From NCBI GenBank assembly GCA_905182995.1, contig CAJJDP010000096.1, forward strand, positions 248,001 through 312,000: a DNA stretch of 64,000 nt, in the 5' to 3' direction. The notes under the pieces were generated by a model. It saw nothing but the letters and a program-made list of their open reading frames with translations. It was not told the DNA's origin and ran no database searches. The DNA comes from Paramecium octaurelia (lineage: Eukaryota > Ciliophora > Oligohymenophorea > Peniculida > Parameciidae). The position numbers and the translations under genes were made by a program. Shown piece by piece: positions 1 to 11,600 of the stretch (its first letter is position 1; every line of letters starts with the position of its first letter).

Positions 1-1650
1 TCCGACATGCAACAATACATAGAGGGAATATTTGATGAAACCATTTAGCCGCTACTTCAATTGAAGGTATAGATTAAAAACTTAGAAATAATTAGAGCGA
101 GTTGCTTAAACAAATTGAGAAGTGTATAAATGCCGAATAATATTAAATACGTTCTACTATTGACTCTCTGAAAAAGATGGAGGATGATATCCTCTCTAAT
201 GAGTTCAACATTATAGAATTTATGGCTATGGGTCCATTTAATGAGATCATGTTGATCTACCAGAAGAGATTCAAAGAACACTCCATCTTTGTTCAGTAGT
301 TAAATCAATAAGACATCGTCATGCATCAATTTAAACAATTACATGAGAACTTCACTCAACAGAATCATTCCTTGTGTAAGCAATTATAACAGTCCTTGTA
401 AGCCTACTTGTCATTATATATCTCTTTCTAAAATAAGGATGATTTTTATGAGATGAAAGAATTCAGTAATATTTAATAATAGCAGAATCAAATTATCAAT
501 AATTTACAAGAAAACTTGTTCCAAACTTGCGAAACCAATAATTCAATTGACGAAGATTAGGTGATTATGAAGGATTAACAAGTGGTCAGAATTCCAGATA
601 AGACTTCATAATTTACTTAATTATTAATGAAGGGCTTAAATTGCCAAAAGAGCTTGTTTCCATCAGAATCGCCACAATTCAAGAATTGATTATATATTTA
701 ATTTAATGTTATTAGAAATCAAAAATTTCTAATTTATTCCTTAATCATTAATAATCTCACTAGACAATGTTCTAACTATCAAAGTTCTCAAAATCTAAAC
801 CAACAGTCAGATATATTGTTAAGAAAGATATTTTATTTTGGCAATTTCACAATCTGATTAATTACAAGATGAAGAAGAAATAGAAACACCTCCTCTATAT
901 GAAAATCAAACATTTATCTATCAGTTTACCAAAGTGGGTAATTATATCATACAATGCCTGAATTCAATCCCATTTAAAGCGTATATTTCAGTAATACAAA
1001 ATGAAAAGGAGATATCTGCTCTCTAAAAGATGCAACAAACCAAAAATATTGAATAAAAACCGGTAAAACTATAACCAAAAGTTGATTTATATGCTCCAGA
1101 GAACAGAAAACTCAAAATGTTAGGTAGTCAAGAAACGAGCATGGCATCCACAATTATTCTAGAGCAGATTAAAGAAAAATGTTTAGGAGAAGATACAAAT
1201 ATCGATATAGTTGATTTGATAATGAATAATAAATCCAACAGCAACAATGAAACAGTGTCCACTTTTAATAGTTCTTTCTAGTAACCGTAAAATATAGTCA
1301 AAATCAAGACAGACACTTATTCCGACTCGGGCAAATCAGAATTTAATACTATTTTAGACAGGAAAAGTTCAGATCCTATTGTTAGTACAGCTAAGGTTTC
1401 AGATAGGATAACATTAACTAGAACAAAGTAATAGTAATTGAGTGTTTTTGATAAAATTCAATTTGCAATCCTAGATTCAAGGCACATTGAGATTGATGTA
1501 CAAAGTAAGCAACCAGACTTCAAGAAAACTTACACTAGAGGATTGAGCATTATGAACTATTTAGAGATTGGTAATCTTATATCATATATTTTAGAATATT
1601 ATATGGGCATCTCGAATAAAACTAATGTAATTAATGAAATACAAAATTGA
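1..1650 (+). CDS. Hypothetical coiled-coil protein, 5' end probably outside the window, frame disturbed
   Basis: Not recognised. Reading starts in frame at base 1; the first ATG is at 7 and no upstream stop is visible, so the gene may begin before the window. A GTA...TAG intron of 29 nt at 67-95 joins the first frame to a Gln-rich, helical coiled-coil region. That frame meets TGA at 687-689, while another frame is open from 631 to the TGA at 1648-1650. No consensus mini-intron joins the two; a 28-nt GTT...AAG intron at 656-683 would restore frame but is doubly non-consensus. Around 900-990 the protein has a Phe/Tyr-rich stretch ending in GNYIIQC that loosely recalls a cupredoxin-type beta fold, which is only a guess. 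The C-terminal 200 residues are Ser/Asn-rich and then hydrophobic. It could be a sequencing indel, an unusual intron or a decayed gene. Confidence 0.5.
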
Positions 1651-2308
1651 TTAAAAGTTTATTGTTTTCAATGTTTTTTTAATTCATGATTATAATAACA
1701 GATATCTTTATTTTTATTAATCTAGATATAAATCTTTTTTTTAATCTTTTATATTTCATTATAATTGAAACTGTAATAAAAATGTAACATATCATGAAAT
1801 CATTTAACTCAATCAATAAAGGAGTGAAATCAAGGTAAATTTACTAACAGCATTGCTCCGCGAATTATTTATCAGTGAAACTTGAAATTTATTTGAAGAA
1901 TTCATAATGAAAGTTAAATGTACTCAATAATAGTACTATGATTCACGTTGATATTTAAGATTATATATTCAATTTCAAAGATATTCTACCTATAATTCTT
2001 ATTGAGATTCCGTATTTCTTATTAAAAATCCATATAAAACTTGATTAATCAATGTTTCTCATTTTATAATTCAATCGATACATAATAACTTACTTACTTC
2101 CTGCAATGAAAAATACTTATTGATCTATCTTGTGTTTATCGGTAAATCCAATTTAATAGACATATATTTCGTTAAAGAGAACGAACAGATAAATAAGCAT
2201 AATGAAAATGACTTGTATGCTTACTCAAACAAACGAATTTATCTCATTATTAAACATTTAAACATTGATTACATTTTATTAATTTCGTAAATGATTATTA
2301 ATTATATA
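1651..2308. other. Non-coding AT-rich stretch
   Basis: About 660 bases between the plus-strand gene ending at 1650 and the minus-strand gene ending at 2309. TGA or its complement recurs in all frames, so no ciliate-code reading frame of useful length exists. Near 2287-2325 there is a short AT-only repeat of the unit ATTAATTATATAT. Nothing else is recognisable. Confidence 0.5.
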
Positions 2309-3048
2309 TCATTAATTATATATAAAGAAGTCTTTAGGAAGCTTTCCAGGTCTAATACAAATAAAGCTACTGTTGTTACTTGATTTGTGTAATAACTTTT
2401 TTTTTAATTCACAGGTGTTTAATAGTAACAAATCTAATATATTATCATCTCTTTATAATTTTAAATTAGTCTTAGTTTTTGGTATTTTCCTTTGTGTTTC
2501 TAAGGGGGGCTTAATGTAGGATATTGAATTGTCATTCATCTTAAATAGTTTATCTAAAGGTTATGCATTACTGTATGATCTTTTTTTGTTTGAAGAAAGA
2601 GGTTCAATTCTATGAGTTTTTAAGACTGATTCTAAGAATCTAGATGTTTTTTAACAATCTTTACTTCATTTAAACTTAAAATAATACCATCATTGATTTT
2701 TTTCTAATCATTAAGTTTGCTTAAGATGTCTCTCGATTCATCCATTTTATTAATGTGATTGTGATAAGACTGGCTTTTGTTTCTAGGAATCTACTTGAAA
2801 ACATCGTAAACTCTGATCTTTTCTTAACTAGTTTTATTTGATATTGATTTTCTATTTAATATTAACTCAGTTTCATACATTGAAGGTATGATGGTTCTTT
2901 AAGTTCTCTAGGTGGCTATTTATTGCTATTCTTTGGGTATTTCGTGATTTGATTTAGTATTTTTGCTTAAATTCAGTGCTTTGATAAAGTTAGGGTAAGG
3001 CTACTTAATTATAATAGCCTTGCTCTTATTATTCAAACCTTAATTCAT
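2309..3048 (-). CDS. Hypothetical protein, about 235 residues
   Basis: Not recognised. The ATG at 3048 opens a polar, Lys/Ser/Asn/Gln-rich reading frame that runs to a TGA at 2536-2538. Removing a 32-nt intron at 2540-2571 (GTA start, AAG end) moves reading into a second open frame that ends at TGA 2309-2311; the spliced length is an exact multiple of three. The intron's AAG acceptor is not the usual TAG, so the joint is less sure than others, although AAG ends recur in better-supported genes of this window. The protein has no signal peptide, membrane segment or clear domain. Its neighbours are two unusually long non-coding stretches. Confidence 0.5.
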
Positions 3049-3975
3049 AACGAAAAATACTAAATAAAATTATATTGATTAAAATCATATTAAAGATGAT
3101 GTTATGTATTTAAAATATTCGGCACTGATGTAGTAAATCACAAATGTATCTGAGATTCTTATACCCAAGGTGCTTAATATGTTTGATTTATTGAATAAAA
3201 AATCTAGCAAACTTTGATTGGTATTAATCTGATATCATTTTATCGCAATATACATTTACTATAATTTATATCCAATTTATAATTCACTTCTTATAAATAC
3301 TATTTCTATCAGATTATTATGCTGATTTTTTGGTCTTTTATAAATGATTTATACCACAATAATATGGTGTTATTTTTGTATCATTTTTTAATAATCAATC
3401 ATAAATTAAATAAATTCTGAAATTAATGCTGTCAAATTTCACTATCATGGGTATTACTTGATATATTTATTAATTTTTCAAATTATATCTTAATGGTTTT
3501 TTCCAATTATCTCAGATCTTCATTTCCATCTCGAAAAAAACATATATATCATTAACTTTGAACAATTGGTTTATTAGCTATAAATCATTTGATCATTATC
3601 TCAATGTTCTGTTTCTATTTTTGATGTTTGTTTTAACAATCTAATTACTACTTCATTCTCTATACACTACCTGACTTAAATTACTCTATTTTAATTGAAA
3701 TTATGATTGCGATTTAATAAATTTAGCTCGCTTTACATTTTGATGCCAATAACTTTCTCTTTTAATTAATCTTCAAATTATTTTTATAAAATTATACATA
3801 ACTTATAAATAGAAGAGAATATGAATAATAGAAATCGGAATGAATTATCTTTTATACTATATCTTGCTATTTAATTAATTTTGATAGCTATAAATATTTG
3901 ATTTATCTCTTTTAACCATTCATAATTAAATAATCAATGGATTTTTTAACTCGATTCAAAGGCAGAACCTAAACC
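3049..3975. other. Long non-coding AT-rich stretch
   Basis: About 925 bases between divergent genes, long compared with spacers elsewhere in this window, which are often under 150 bases. Both strands are full of TGA. No RNA gene or repeat was recognised. It could hold a diverged gene relic, a non-coding RNA or only regulatory DNA. Confidence 0.45.
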
Positions 3976-4594
3976 ATGAATAAGAAGGAAGGGGTAACTG
4001 GAATAATAAAATCAAATGGCAATCCTATAGAGAAATTGCCAACCTTTTAAAGTCTCAGCTCGTTGCTTGCTACAACGGCATCTAACACGATCTCTGATTC
4101 TGAGAAGCAGTCCCTCTATTCGAATGATTTCACGCCTAAGAGCAAGGATCCCAAGATAATTACCAATATTAGCGCATTTCACAATAGAAAATCATCTTTG
4201 GCATCTCCTCCAACTCCAAGCTCCAATCTCAATATGTCGAAATCATAAATAGATCTTAATAGCAATTAAAAGTAAACCTTATCGAAGACAGGGTAAACAA
4301 ATTTTAATTTGAATGATTACTAATTGATTATCATCCCGAAGGAGGCACTATGTAAGAGATTGATTTTGATAATTAGGTCAATATAAATTGGAAAATACTG
4401 AATGCAATTTTTAAGGCAAAGAGCCCTTGCAATAGATATAATAAAGATATTATTGCTCAAAATCCTAATCGCTGGATGCATAAAAAGATAAGCCTTTAAT
4501 AAAATCGTAAATATTGAGTCAGGGATCATATTCAAAATACAATGAGAGGAAAAAGAGTATGATATAGACAGGTTTGAACACACTTCAATACTGA
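3976..4594 (+). CDS. Hypothetical Ser/Thr-rich protein, about 197 residues
   Basis: Not recognised. The ATG at 3976 starts a Ser/Thr/Pro-rich frame with several SP or TP sites (for example SPPTPSS), suggesting a disordered and possibly phosphorylated protein. A canonical 25-nt intron at 4352-4376 (GTA...TAG) splices it to a Gln/Lys-rich tail that ends at TGA 4592-4594; the spliced length is a multiple of three. Without splicing the frame stops at 4399. There is no signal peptide or membrane segment. The next gene on the same strand starts 97 bases downstream. Confidence 0.6.
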
Positions 4595-4691
4595 GACAAT
4601 ATCACTTAATTAATATTTATATATATTAAAATAAAAGCAACAAACAAAAAGGAAATTTTAAATAATTTTAATTTTTCTCAATTTAACAGCT

Positions 4692-5344
4692 ATGAGTTTT
4701 CAAGATTAAGCAGAGAAAATATTCGGAAGCCTCTAAAAAGCTTTGAAACGATTGGAGTTGGAATTGGAATACAATTATGAAATAATTTTGTCGAAATAAA
4801 AAGCATATTAAGAATCATTAGGAATGATAGCAGAATTAGAATAATTGGTAATGATCAGAAATGCTGAGATTGAAATAGGAGGATTTCAAGAGATGTCTCA
4901 ATCAGTCTCATTGGATGATCAAGATCATCATCTCTTGATGACTTAGTTGAAGGATAATATAAATTTGGTTAATGATTACAAATAACAAATTTAGGAAGTA
5001 TTATTATGATTTAATGATAATAGATCAGACGTTAAAATTAACTCATAAACAAATTAGTTAAAGAACAATCTCATGTTAATTCATAAAATCAGTCATTTGA
5101 ATATGATTAGGAAAATGAGCATGAGATTAATTCAAATTTCATTTAGAAACGATAGTAAAAGAATGTGGAGAGAGTAAAGGAAATAGAGAAGAAGATAAAG
5201 GAGAAGCAAAAAAATTTATGCAAAATGTAAAAAAAGATAAAGGGCAAAGAGAAGGACTATGATTATCGTTTGCTTAATTAAATTGAGAGATTGGACTCAG
5301 ATATAGAGAAAATAACACATTAAATAAAGTCATTAATTGATTGA
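4692..5344 (+). CDS. Coiled-coil protein, about 208 residues
   Basis: Family not recognised. It starts at ATG 4692 with MSFQDQAEKIFG and is almost entirely Glu/Lys/Gln-rich heptads, so it should form a long coiled coil. A 26-nt GTA...TAG intron at 4998-5023 joins the two halves; the unspliced frame drifts into low-quality sequence while the spliced frame ends in a strongly helical segment (KIKGKEKDYDYRLLNQIERL) before TGA 5342-5344. Likely a structural or scaffolding protein, perhaps of the cytoskeleton, but nothing specific supports a function. Confidence 0.65.
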
Positions 5345-5441
5345 TAAATAGTAACATTTTTCTTATAGGTTATGTAAAATATACAAAAAGAATAATAATT
5401 AAAAAAAAAGAGTTTAAATTTTTATATATATATAAAAAATT

Positions 5442-5447
5442 AAAAAA
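5442..5447 (-). terminator. Pol III T-run after tRNA-Ala
   Basis: Two bases beyond the 3' end of the tRNA on the minus strand is a run of six T, the usual RNA polymerase III stop signal. The AT-rich sequence beyond it holds further T runs. Confidence 0.6.
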
Positions 5448-5449
5448 TA

Positions 5450-5522
5450 TGGAGCAACCGAGCTTCGATCTCAGCGCCTCATGCATGCTAAGCATACGCT
5501 CTACCAAATGAGCTATTACCCC
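5450..5522 (-). tRNA. tRNA-Ala, anticodon AGC
   Basis: The minus strand folds as a 73-nt tRNA cloverleaf without intron. The acceptor stem GGGGTAA pairs with TTGCTCC (with G-T pairs) and is followed by discriminator A. The D arm is GCTC...GAGC with GG in the loop. The anticodon stem TATGC/GCATG closes the loop TTAGCAT, giving anticodon AGC for GCT alanine codons. The T arm CTGAG/CTCGG closes a seven-base loop. The internal promoter boxes are present: TAGCTCATTTGG fits box A and GATCGAAGC is close to box B. The T loop begins with A rather than the usual T. It lies alone in the spacer between a coiled-coil gene and the giant cysteine-rich gene. Confidence 0.92.
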
Positions 5523-5660
5523 ACGTTCGAGGGTATTAATAAGATTAGTCTTTTAAATGAGACTATATGGTTTTTGATCTATTTTTCAGGTTAATTAATT
5601 GATTTAAATTAAAATAGAAATTAGTTATTCAAAATATATTCAATAAATTAATTATATAAA

Positions 5661-8600
5661 TCAATTAAAGTCACATTTAGAGTTTTATTCAACACATTTT
5701 TTGTTCACACTATTCCATTTGCAATTTTGATATTTGATGCTCAAGCAAGCGTTTATGTTGATACCTTTAGTTTCTTATCCACATTTACAAGAAATCACTT
5801 CATTATCATCAAGAATTAAACAAGATTTAGATTTTTCAGAATACTTCACTTTATCCACATTAACTAGTCCACATGAATTTTCATTAACTAAAATATAGGT
5901 ATTATAGTATATTGTTTGTTAAACTATTGTGACTGGTATGGAAACACACTGTCCATTTAGCCATCTACAGAAAGATCCAGGTTTATTAACAGAAAAGCAT
6001 GAAGCATAACTTAAGGAAGTACTGCAATCTTATTATGAATTAGGTGTATATTAAGTACAAATTCGAGAAGTATAATTGATCTTGTCAGTTTTGCTAATAA
6101 AGACTTCTTTGGTTTCTGTGCTCCATAAACACTGACTAGCCTATTAGGTCACACAGGCTACTTTGTTAATATTATCTACGCAATTATCATCGTTAAAGCT
6201 TTCTATATGTGTTTAACAAGTTTTATTGACATATTGACACATCTAACCCTATCTAATAATATCAAGACAAGCCCGTTTGGATCCTACATTTCCTATCTAA
6301 TTGCAGGTGTCAGTACTAGTAGTTTAAAGGAATGAGCATTTGTTATTGGACCATATGCAAGGGAGATCGAGCAATTGAGTGCATTGCTCTTGAGTTTCTA
6401 ATTCATAGCAAGATATTGGTTGAATCAATTTGCATGTATTAGTAGAGGAGTTGTAAACACAAGCACCAGTGTCAGCTTAACTATTATAGCAGACTTGAAT
6501 AGAAACAACTTTTTGAGAGGTTTCTAATGCTGAACAGGTCTTACCCGTAATGTCGAAGTCTTGGCAAACTTTGTTGACAGAGTCCCAAGTGCATAGATAA
6601 TTATACCCTAAACAAACTTCCTTGTTTATAGAGTCAGAACATTAATTGACTCCATAGGTTGGGCCAAAACAGAAGTTCTTGAATAAACATTTTAATGAAG
6701 GTCTTGTATAGATTTAACAAGCTTATTCATTAAGTCCACGATCACACTCAAACACATCCGTTTTTATCACTTGTTTACATGATTTGGTGACAAAATCATA
6801 TTTACAAGGAACATCAACTGTATTTTCACAAACTGAGTATGTATTAACATAAGTGTAATCAGTGCATTTCAGATTCAATTGAGTTATCTCTTAACATATT
6901 GATGTTTGAATGTTAAACTAGCATTTGTAATCTGGATTGGTAATGCTGGTGCATCCAACTTGATTAATGACATCTGAACATTTGACAGTATTCAATTGCG
7001 CATAAGTAATACCTGTGCAGATGTTGTTATTAATCCAACATGGTTCAATAGTAACAGATGAGCATGTATCGAGTGATTTATCTTTACAGAAGATACTACC
7101 ACCATAACATAGTTGTCGTTCATCACTGTACTTACATAGAGGGAACTTGCTACAAAAAGACTTACTGAATCCTCTATTAAAACAATCAGCTGCTGAAGCA
7201 ATAGTGAAGTCAGCAGTAGTTAACACTTAGCAATTACGAGTTGCAGAATTGTAGGCACAATCATTAGTGGTATATTAACAGAATTCAAATCTATTCACAT
7301 TAGTCAGAGAAGCACAAGTACCGATCTGACCAGGTGGTACTATATAGTTGAATGACTTGCACTTCTATGCAACCAAGTCATATTGACAAAATTGAGTTGG
7401 ATTCGTTATGGATAAGCAAGCATAGACATTAATGGGAGACTCACATAGTAAGTTCTTTAGATCATTGCTGGTAGCTTCTACACAACCTTTAAGGTCATCC
7501 CACATTGTAGCTACTTTAATAGTGGCGTGTTAGTAGCCTAAACAAGTGTTTTTATTAAAGGACTATCCAATATTCCAATCCTACACATTCACTGTTACCG
7601 CACTTCCTTTGTAACAATAATTGGTGGCTGGAATATAATAGCAGAACCCTACAGTGGCTTTGGAACAAGTGATTAAATTAGTTTTAATGTCAGTATTGCA
7701 TTCAGCTAATTTAGTCTCTGGGAAGTTAGTGCATTCTCCATTTAAAAATTAACAGGTCTAATGGAATATTATAAATGAATTACACTGCCTGCTTTTCGTA
7801 GATAATAACATCTAGCTATATTAAGATACCAAGTCTTAGGAGTTTAATCATCTTGGCAAGATAGGGTATTGTCATAGGTGAAATCGCATTTATTAGTAAT
7901 TGCATTGAAATAGCAAAAGGATTTGGTTGTTGACTCCAAACAAGCCTTTTTGCTTAGGCCTGGAGTTTAACATGTCTCATTTGTGGCTGCAGCTGCTTGA
8001 CAATCATAACCTTCAGAATCGTATTTGCATAAGGTAGTAGCAAAAGAGGCACAGACTTGTGGTCCAACATAAAGTGGATTGGCTGCAGTAGATACTAAAT
8101 TAGCACAAGTATCAGTTGAGGTAATTAATTGACATCTTCCCTAATAAAATTTACATAAATTGTTTATTTAAATGCATGCTTTCCAATTGAATGCTGAGTT
8201 ACAAGATGTTTCCAATTTAATTTCATCTGCACTAAGATCCAGACACTGATTATCAACATATTAACCTAAAATAAATATTATTTAATACAAGTATTGATAG
8301 TCTTCCTCAAACACACTCTCTCATTTATAGATGTTGATCTGCAAAGTGCTATGAACTTTCTTGGGTATTCTTTCGCATAATCTGCGTCTACACAATATTG
8401 TTTGTTATCATCATAAATAAAATAAGCATCATTGAATGCGTTATTATAGTAAACACAGGCAGTAGCAGAGTAAGTTTGACCTGCTGGTGGTGTTGCTCTA
8501 GCATAAGGAGTTGCCGTCGCTAAGGTCAAAGTGCTGCATTCATTCAGATAAAATTTGCAATATTTCCCAGGAACTGTAAGACAAGACACTTAATTCAAGG

Positions 8601-11600
8601 AATTATTGCAGTTATTATCAGTCTCAGTTATTGGAACACACTTGTTGATTGTAGAGTCGAACTTGCATTTATCCAAGGTTCGAGTCAGACAAGCCAGTTT
8701 ATTGATACCTTGATGTTTACTACAATATAAATCAGTTGAACCCACATTCGTGCATTTGAAAGTCTTCAGATCGTAAAAACAGGATTCCGTGCCTTGCAAT
8801 AATTAACAGAAATAGGGATTGACTTATGAGTAGTTATTATTCCAAATATAATTCTTACACCCAAAATAATTATTGTTTGTGTACTTGATGCAGGCCACAT
8901 TATAATTGGACCATCCACAGGAAATGTTCTACTTAATGTTGAGACACCCAAACTTGTTCATTACAGAACATGTATCAGTCTCAAGACTAGCTGAAACGCA
9001 CAAGTTGTTCACCCACTTGCAGGCTTCTTTGAAAGATAATAAACAATGTTGTTACTATCCACCAACATCATTGATTTCACTGCAAGATAATGTTATTGTG
9101 TCAATATCTATGCAACTTTATGTTTGTGAATCAAACCAACACGAACTCTTAGAAGTCAAGCAACTCTTTTTTCCCAAGCCCAAACAACTTGCAGCATATT
9201 AAGCTGAATTTAAACTCAATTTAACACAAGTGTTAGTGGTACTATCCCATTTCGTAAGTATGGTGTTGGAGAGACTTATGCAACTGTTTTAATTTAACCT
9301 CGTTAGATTTACGATGCATTTGCTTATGACATCATTCCACTCACAATCAGTGGAGTGGGTTTGACAACTATTTTAAGTTGAGATGGAATCACAAGATGAA
9401 CTCAAATCAGTTTTTTCCACACAAGTATATAGTTCCTAGTCATACATCATATTTTTGTTCTTGCATTCAACACATGCTTTTTTATTTGAAGTGATGCCTA
9501 TTAAATTTGAGCAGTCATCATAGAAAGCTCTTTAACAAGAATTTTAAGCATATTTACAAGGAATTGTCTATATTAGACCACAAGCATATTCTTTATACTA
9601 AGTGATCAAATAATTGGCTTCATTGCACACATAATAATAATTGGATTTGTCAGCATTTAAAATAGGTATGGTGAGATTAGTACACTTTCCAGATGAAAAA
9701 TCACATTTGTAATCTATGGTCAAACATAAACTCCTACTGACTCCTGGAGTTGTACATGTAATGACATCCGAACTAGAGGGAACAACACAAGCACTATTTT
9801 TATAATAGCACTTTTCAGATGAAAAGGAACAATCTTCTGCTTTAAGTGGAGTAATAGATGAACAACCAGATGATGGATACACATCATCCTCACATAAGTC
9901 AGTGATTGAGGAATCAACTGAACATGCTGGAGTGAAATCATAGCCATCCAAAGCTACCTTCTTACAATAAGCATTCTCAGTCTTACTATTAATACACGAA
10001 TTTCCATTCAATTAATTACAAGCTTACACTTTATAGGAATTAGTGACATAGTCATTGCAACCGCCTTATGTGATGTCAAAATAGCAATTATCTGCTAATT
10101 ACAGACAAATAGCCTTAGAGTAGATATTGGTGCATTAAAAAGTGACCGGTGCCAGAGAACAATATGCCCCATTATAATTACTACTGTATTGGGCATTCAC
10201 TATCTTAGCAAGTTTGCATCCGTAATTGGTAGTGTCCCAAGCACAATACGATTCAAAATAACATTGCTAGGCATTATCAGCAACAGGATCGCTGGTACAA
10301 ATTCTGGTCCCATCATCAGAGGAGGCATCAGTGAGAGTTTCACTTACTGAAGAGCATGCTAGTTTATTGAAGATTTAATTGGTCGAAATGAGAGTAGAAC
10401 ATTTGGTTGTGTCTGTAATGTCGATTGCTCTGCATGTTAAGGTATCTAGATCAAAATAACAGGTAGCTGGTAAGTTCATGCATACATCAATACTGATGAG
10501 TTTATCTGAGGAACATGTTAATTGTTCTTCCTTGAATTCTTAGCATTTCAATTCAGGTGGTTAATCTGGATCAAAGATACATCTGTGATTCTTAGTCATG
10601 GTTAAACAAGCATGTTTATTCATTATTTTTGAAGTACAATCATTATTTGAAGTTAATAATTCAACACATTTATAATTACTAAAATAGTAACCTCCTCCAA
10701 CCAGATTGGTACAAGTTTGAGCATTATATAAATTATTAACATTAACCTTGTTTAGAGCATCCTTTTAACTGCAAATCAAGTCTGTAGTAGACCACTCGCA
10801 ATTGTCATTCATTAAATTCTTACATAAATACAAGTTGATGTTATCGTTGCATTTCAGAGTATTTAAAGCACTCTCATCACTCTCTTCATAACATTCTAAT
10901 AGGGTTGAGTCCCATCTGCAGTTTCCTTAGGTGTTGGCATAACAACCGATGCTGTTGACTCCAGGGAGGTCACAATTGGTTGAGGTTTCATTAGAGTAGA
11001 CACAATAGTTTAAGGGTTCATAGAATTTACAAATTTGACCAGGCATTGTGATGTTTTTACAAGCTTATTCATTCACTTTTGCAAAATAAGGAGAAGATGC
11101 TAGAGAGAAGTCATTGCATTTGACATTCTGGGGACTGTATACACACTTGTCAGATCCATCTAGAAAGGCACATGGCATGTAAGGATTAGATATGCAGGCC
11201 TATTGATTTTGATTTTCATCGCAAGTCAAGAGTGTGAGGTAGTCCTCAATTCTTTCACAACTCAAGGTTAGTTTATTCCACTTACAATAGAGGTTTGCTG
11301 AGTATCCCAAACAATAATTGATATTGACTCCTGCAGTTTCACAATCAGTCAACATGGGGGGTACTAAATATACAGCACAATAGTTGGTATCCAAATATTT
11401 GAAGTACTTTGCATAATTAGATTTGATGGCTTCAACTCCTTGACATCCATATCTACTCAATGATGTTGGTGGAAATACTCCAGAAGAGAATGTGGGATAA
11501 TCACTGTAATTGATCTAGGTACACACTAATCCATCCCAATAACATTTCTAAGTAGTGGACCATTCAATCATCCAACAGGATTTGGAATTCATGGAGGAAC

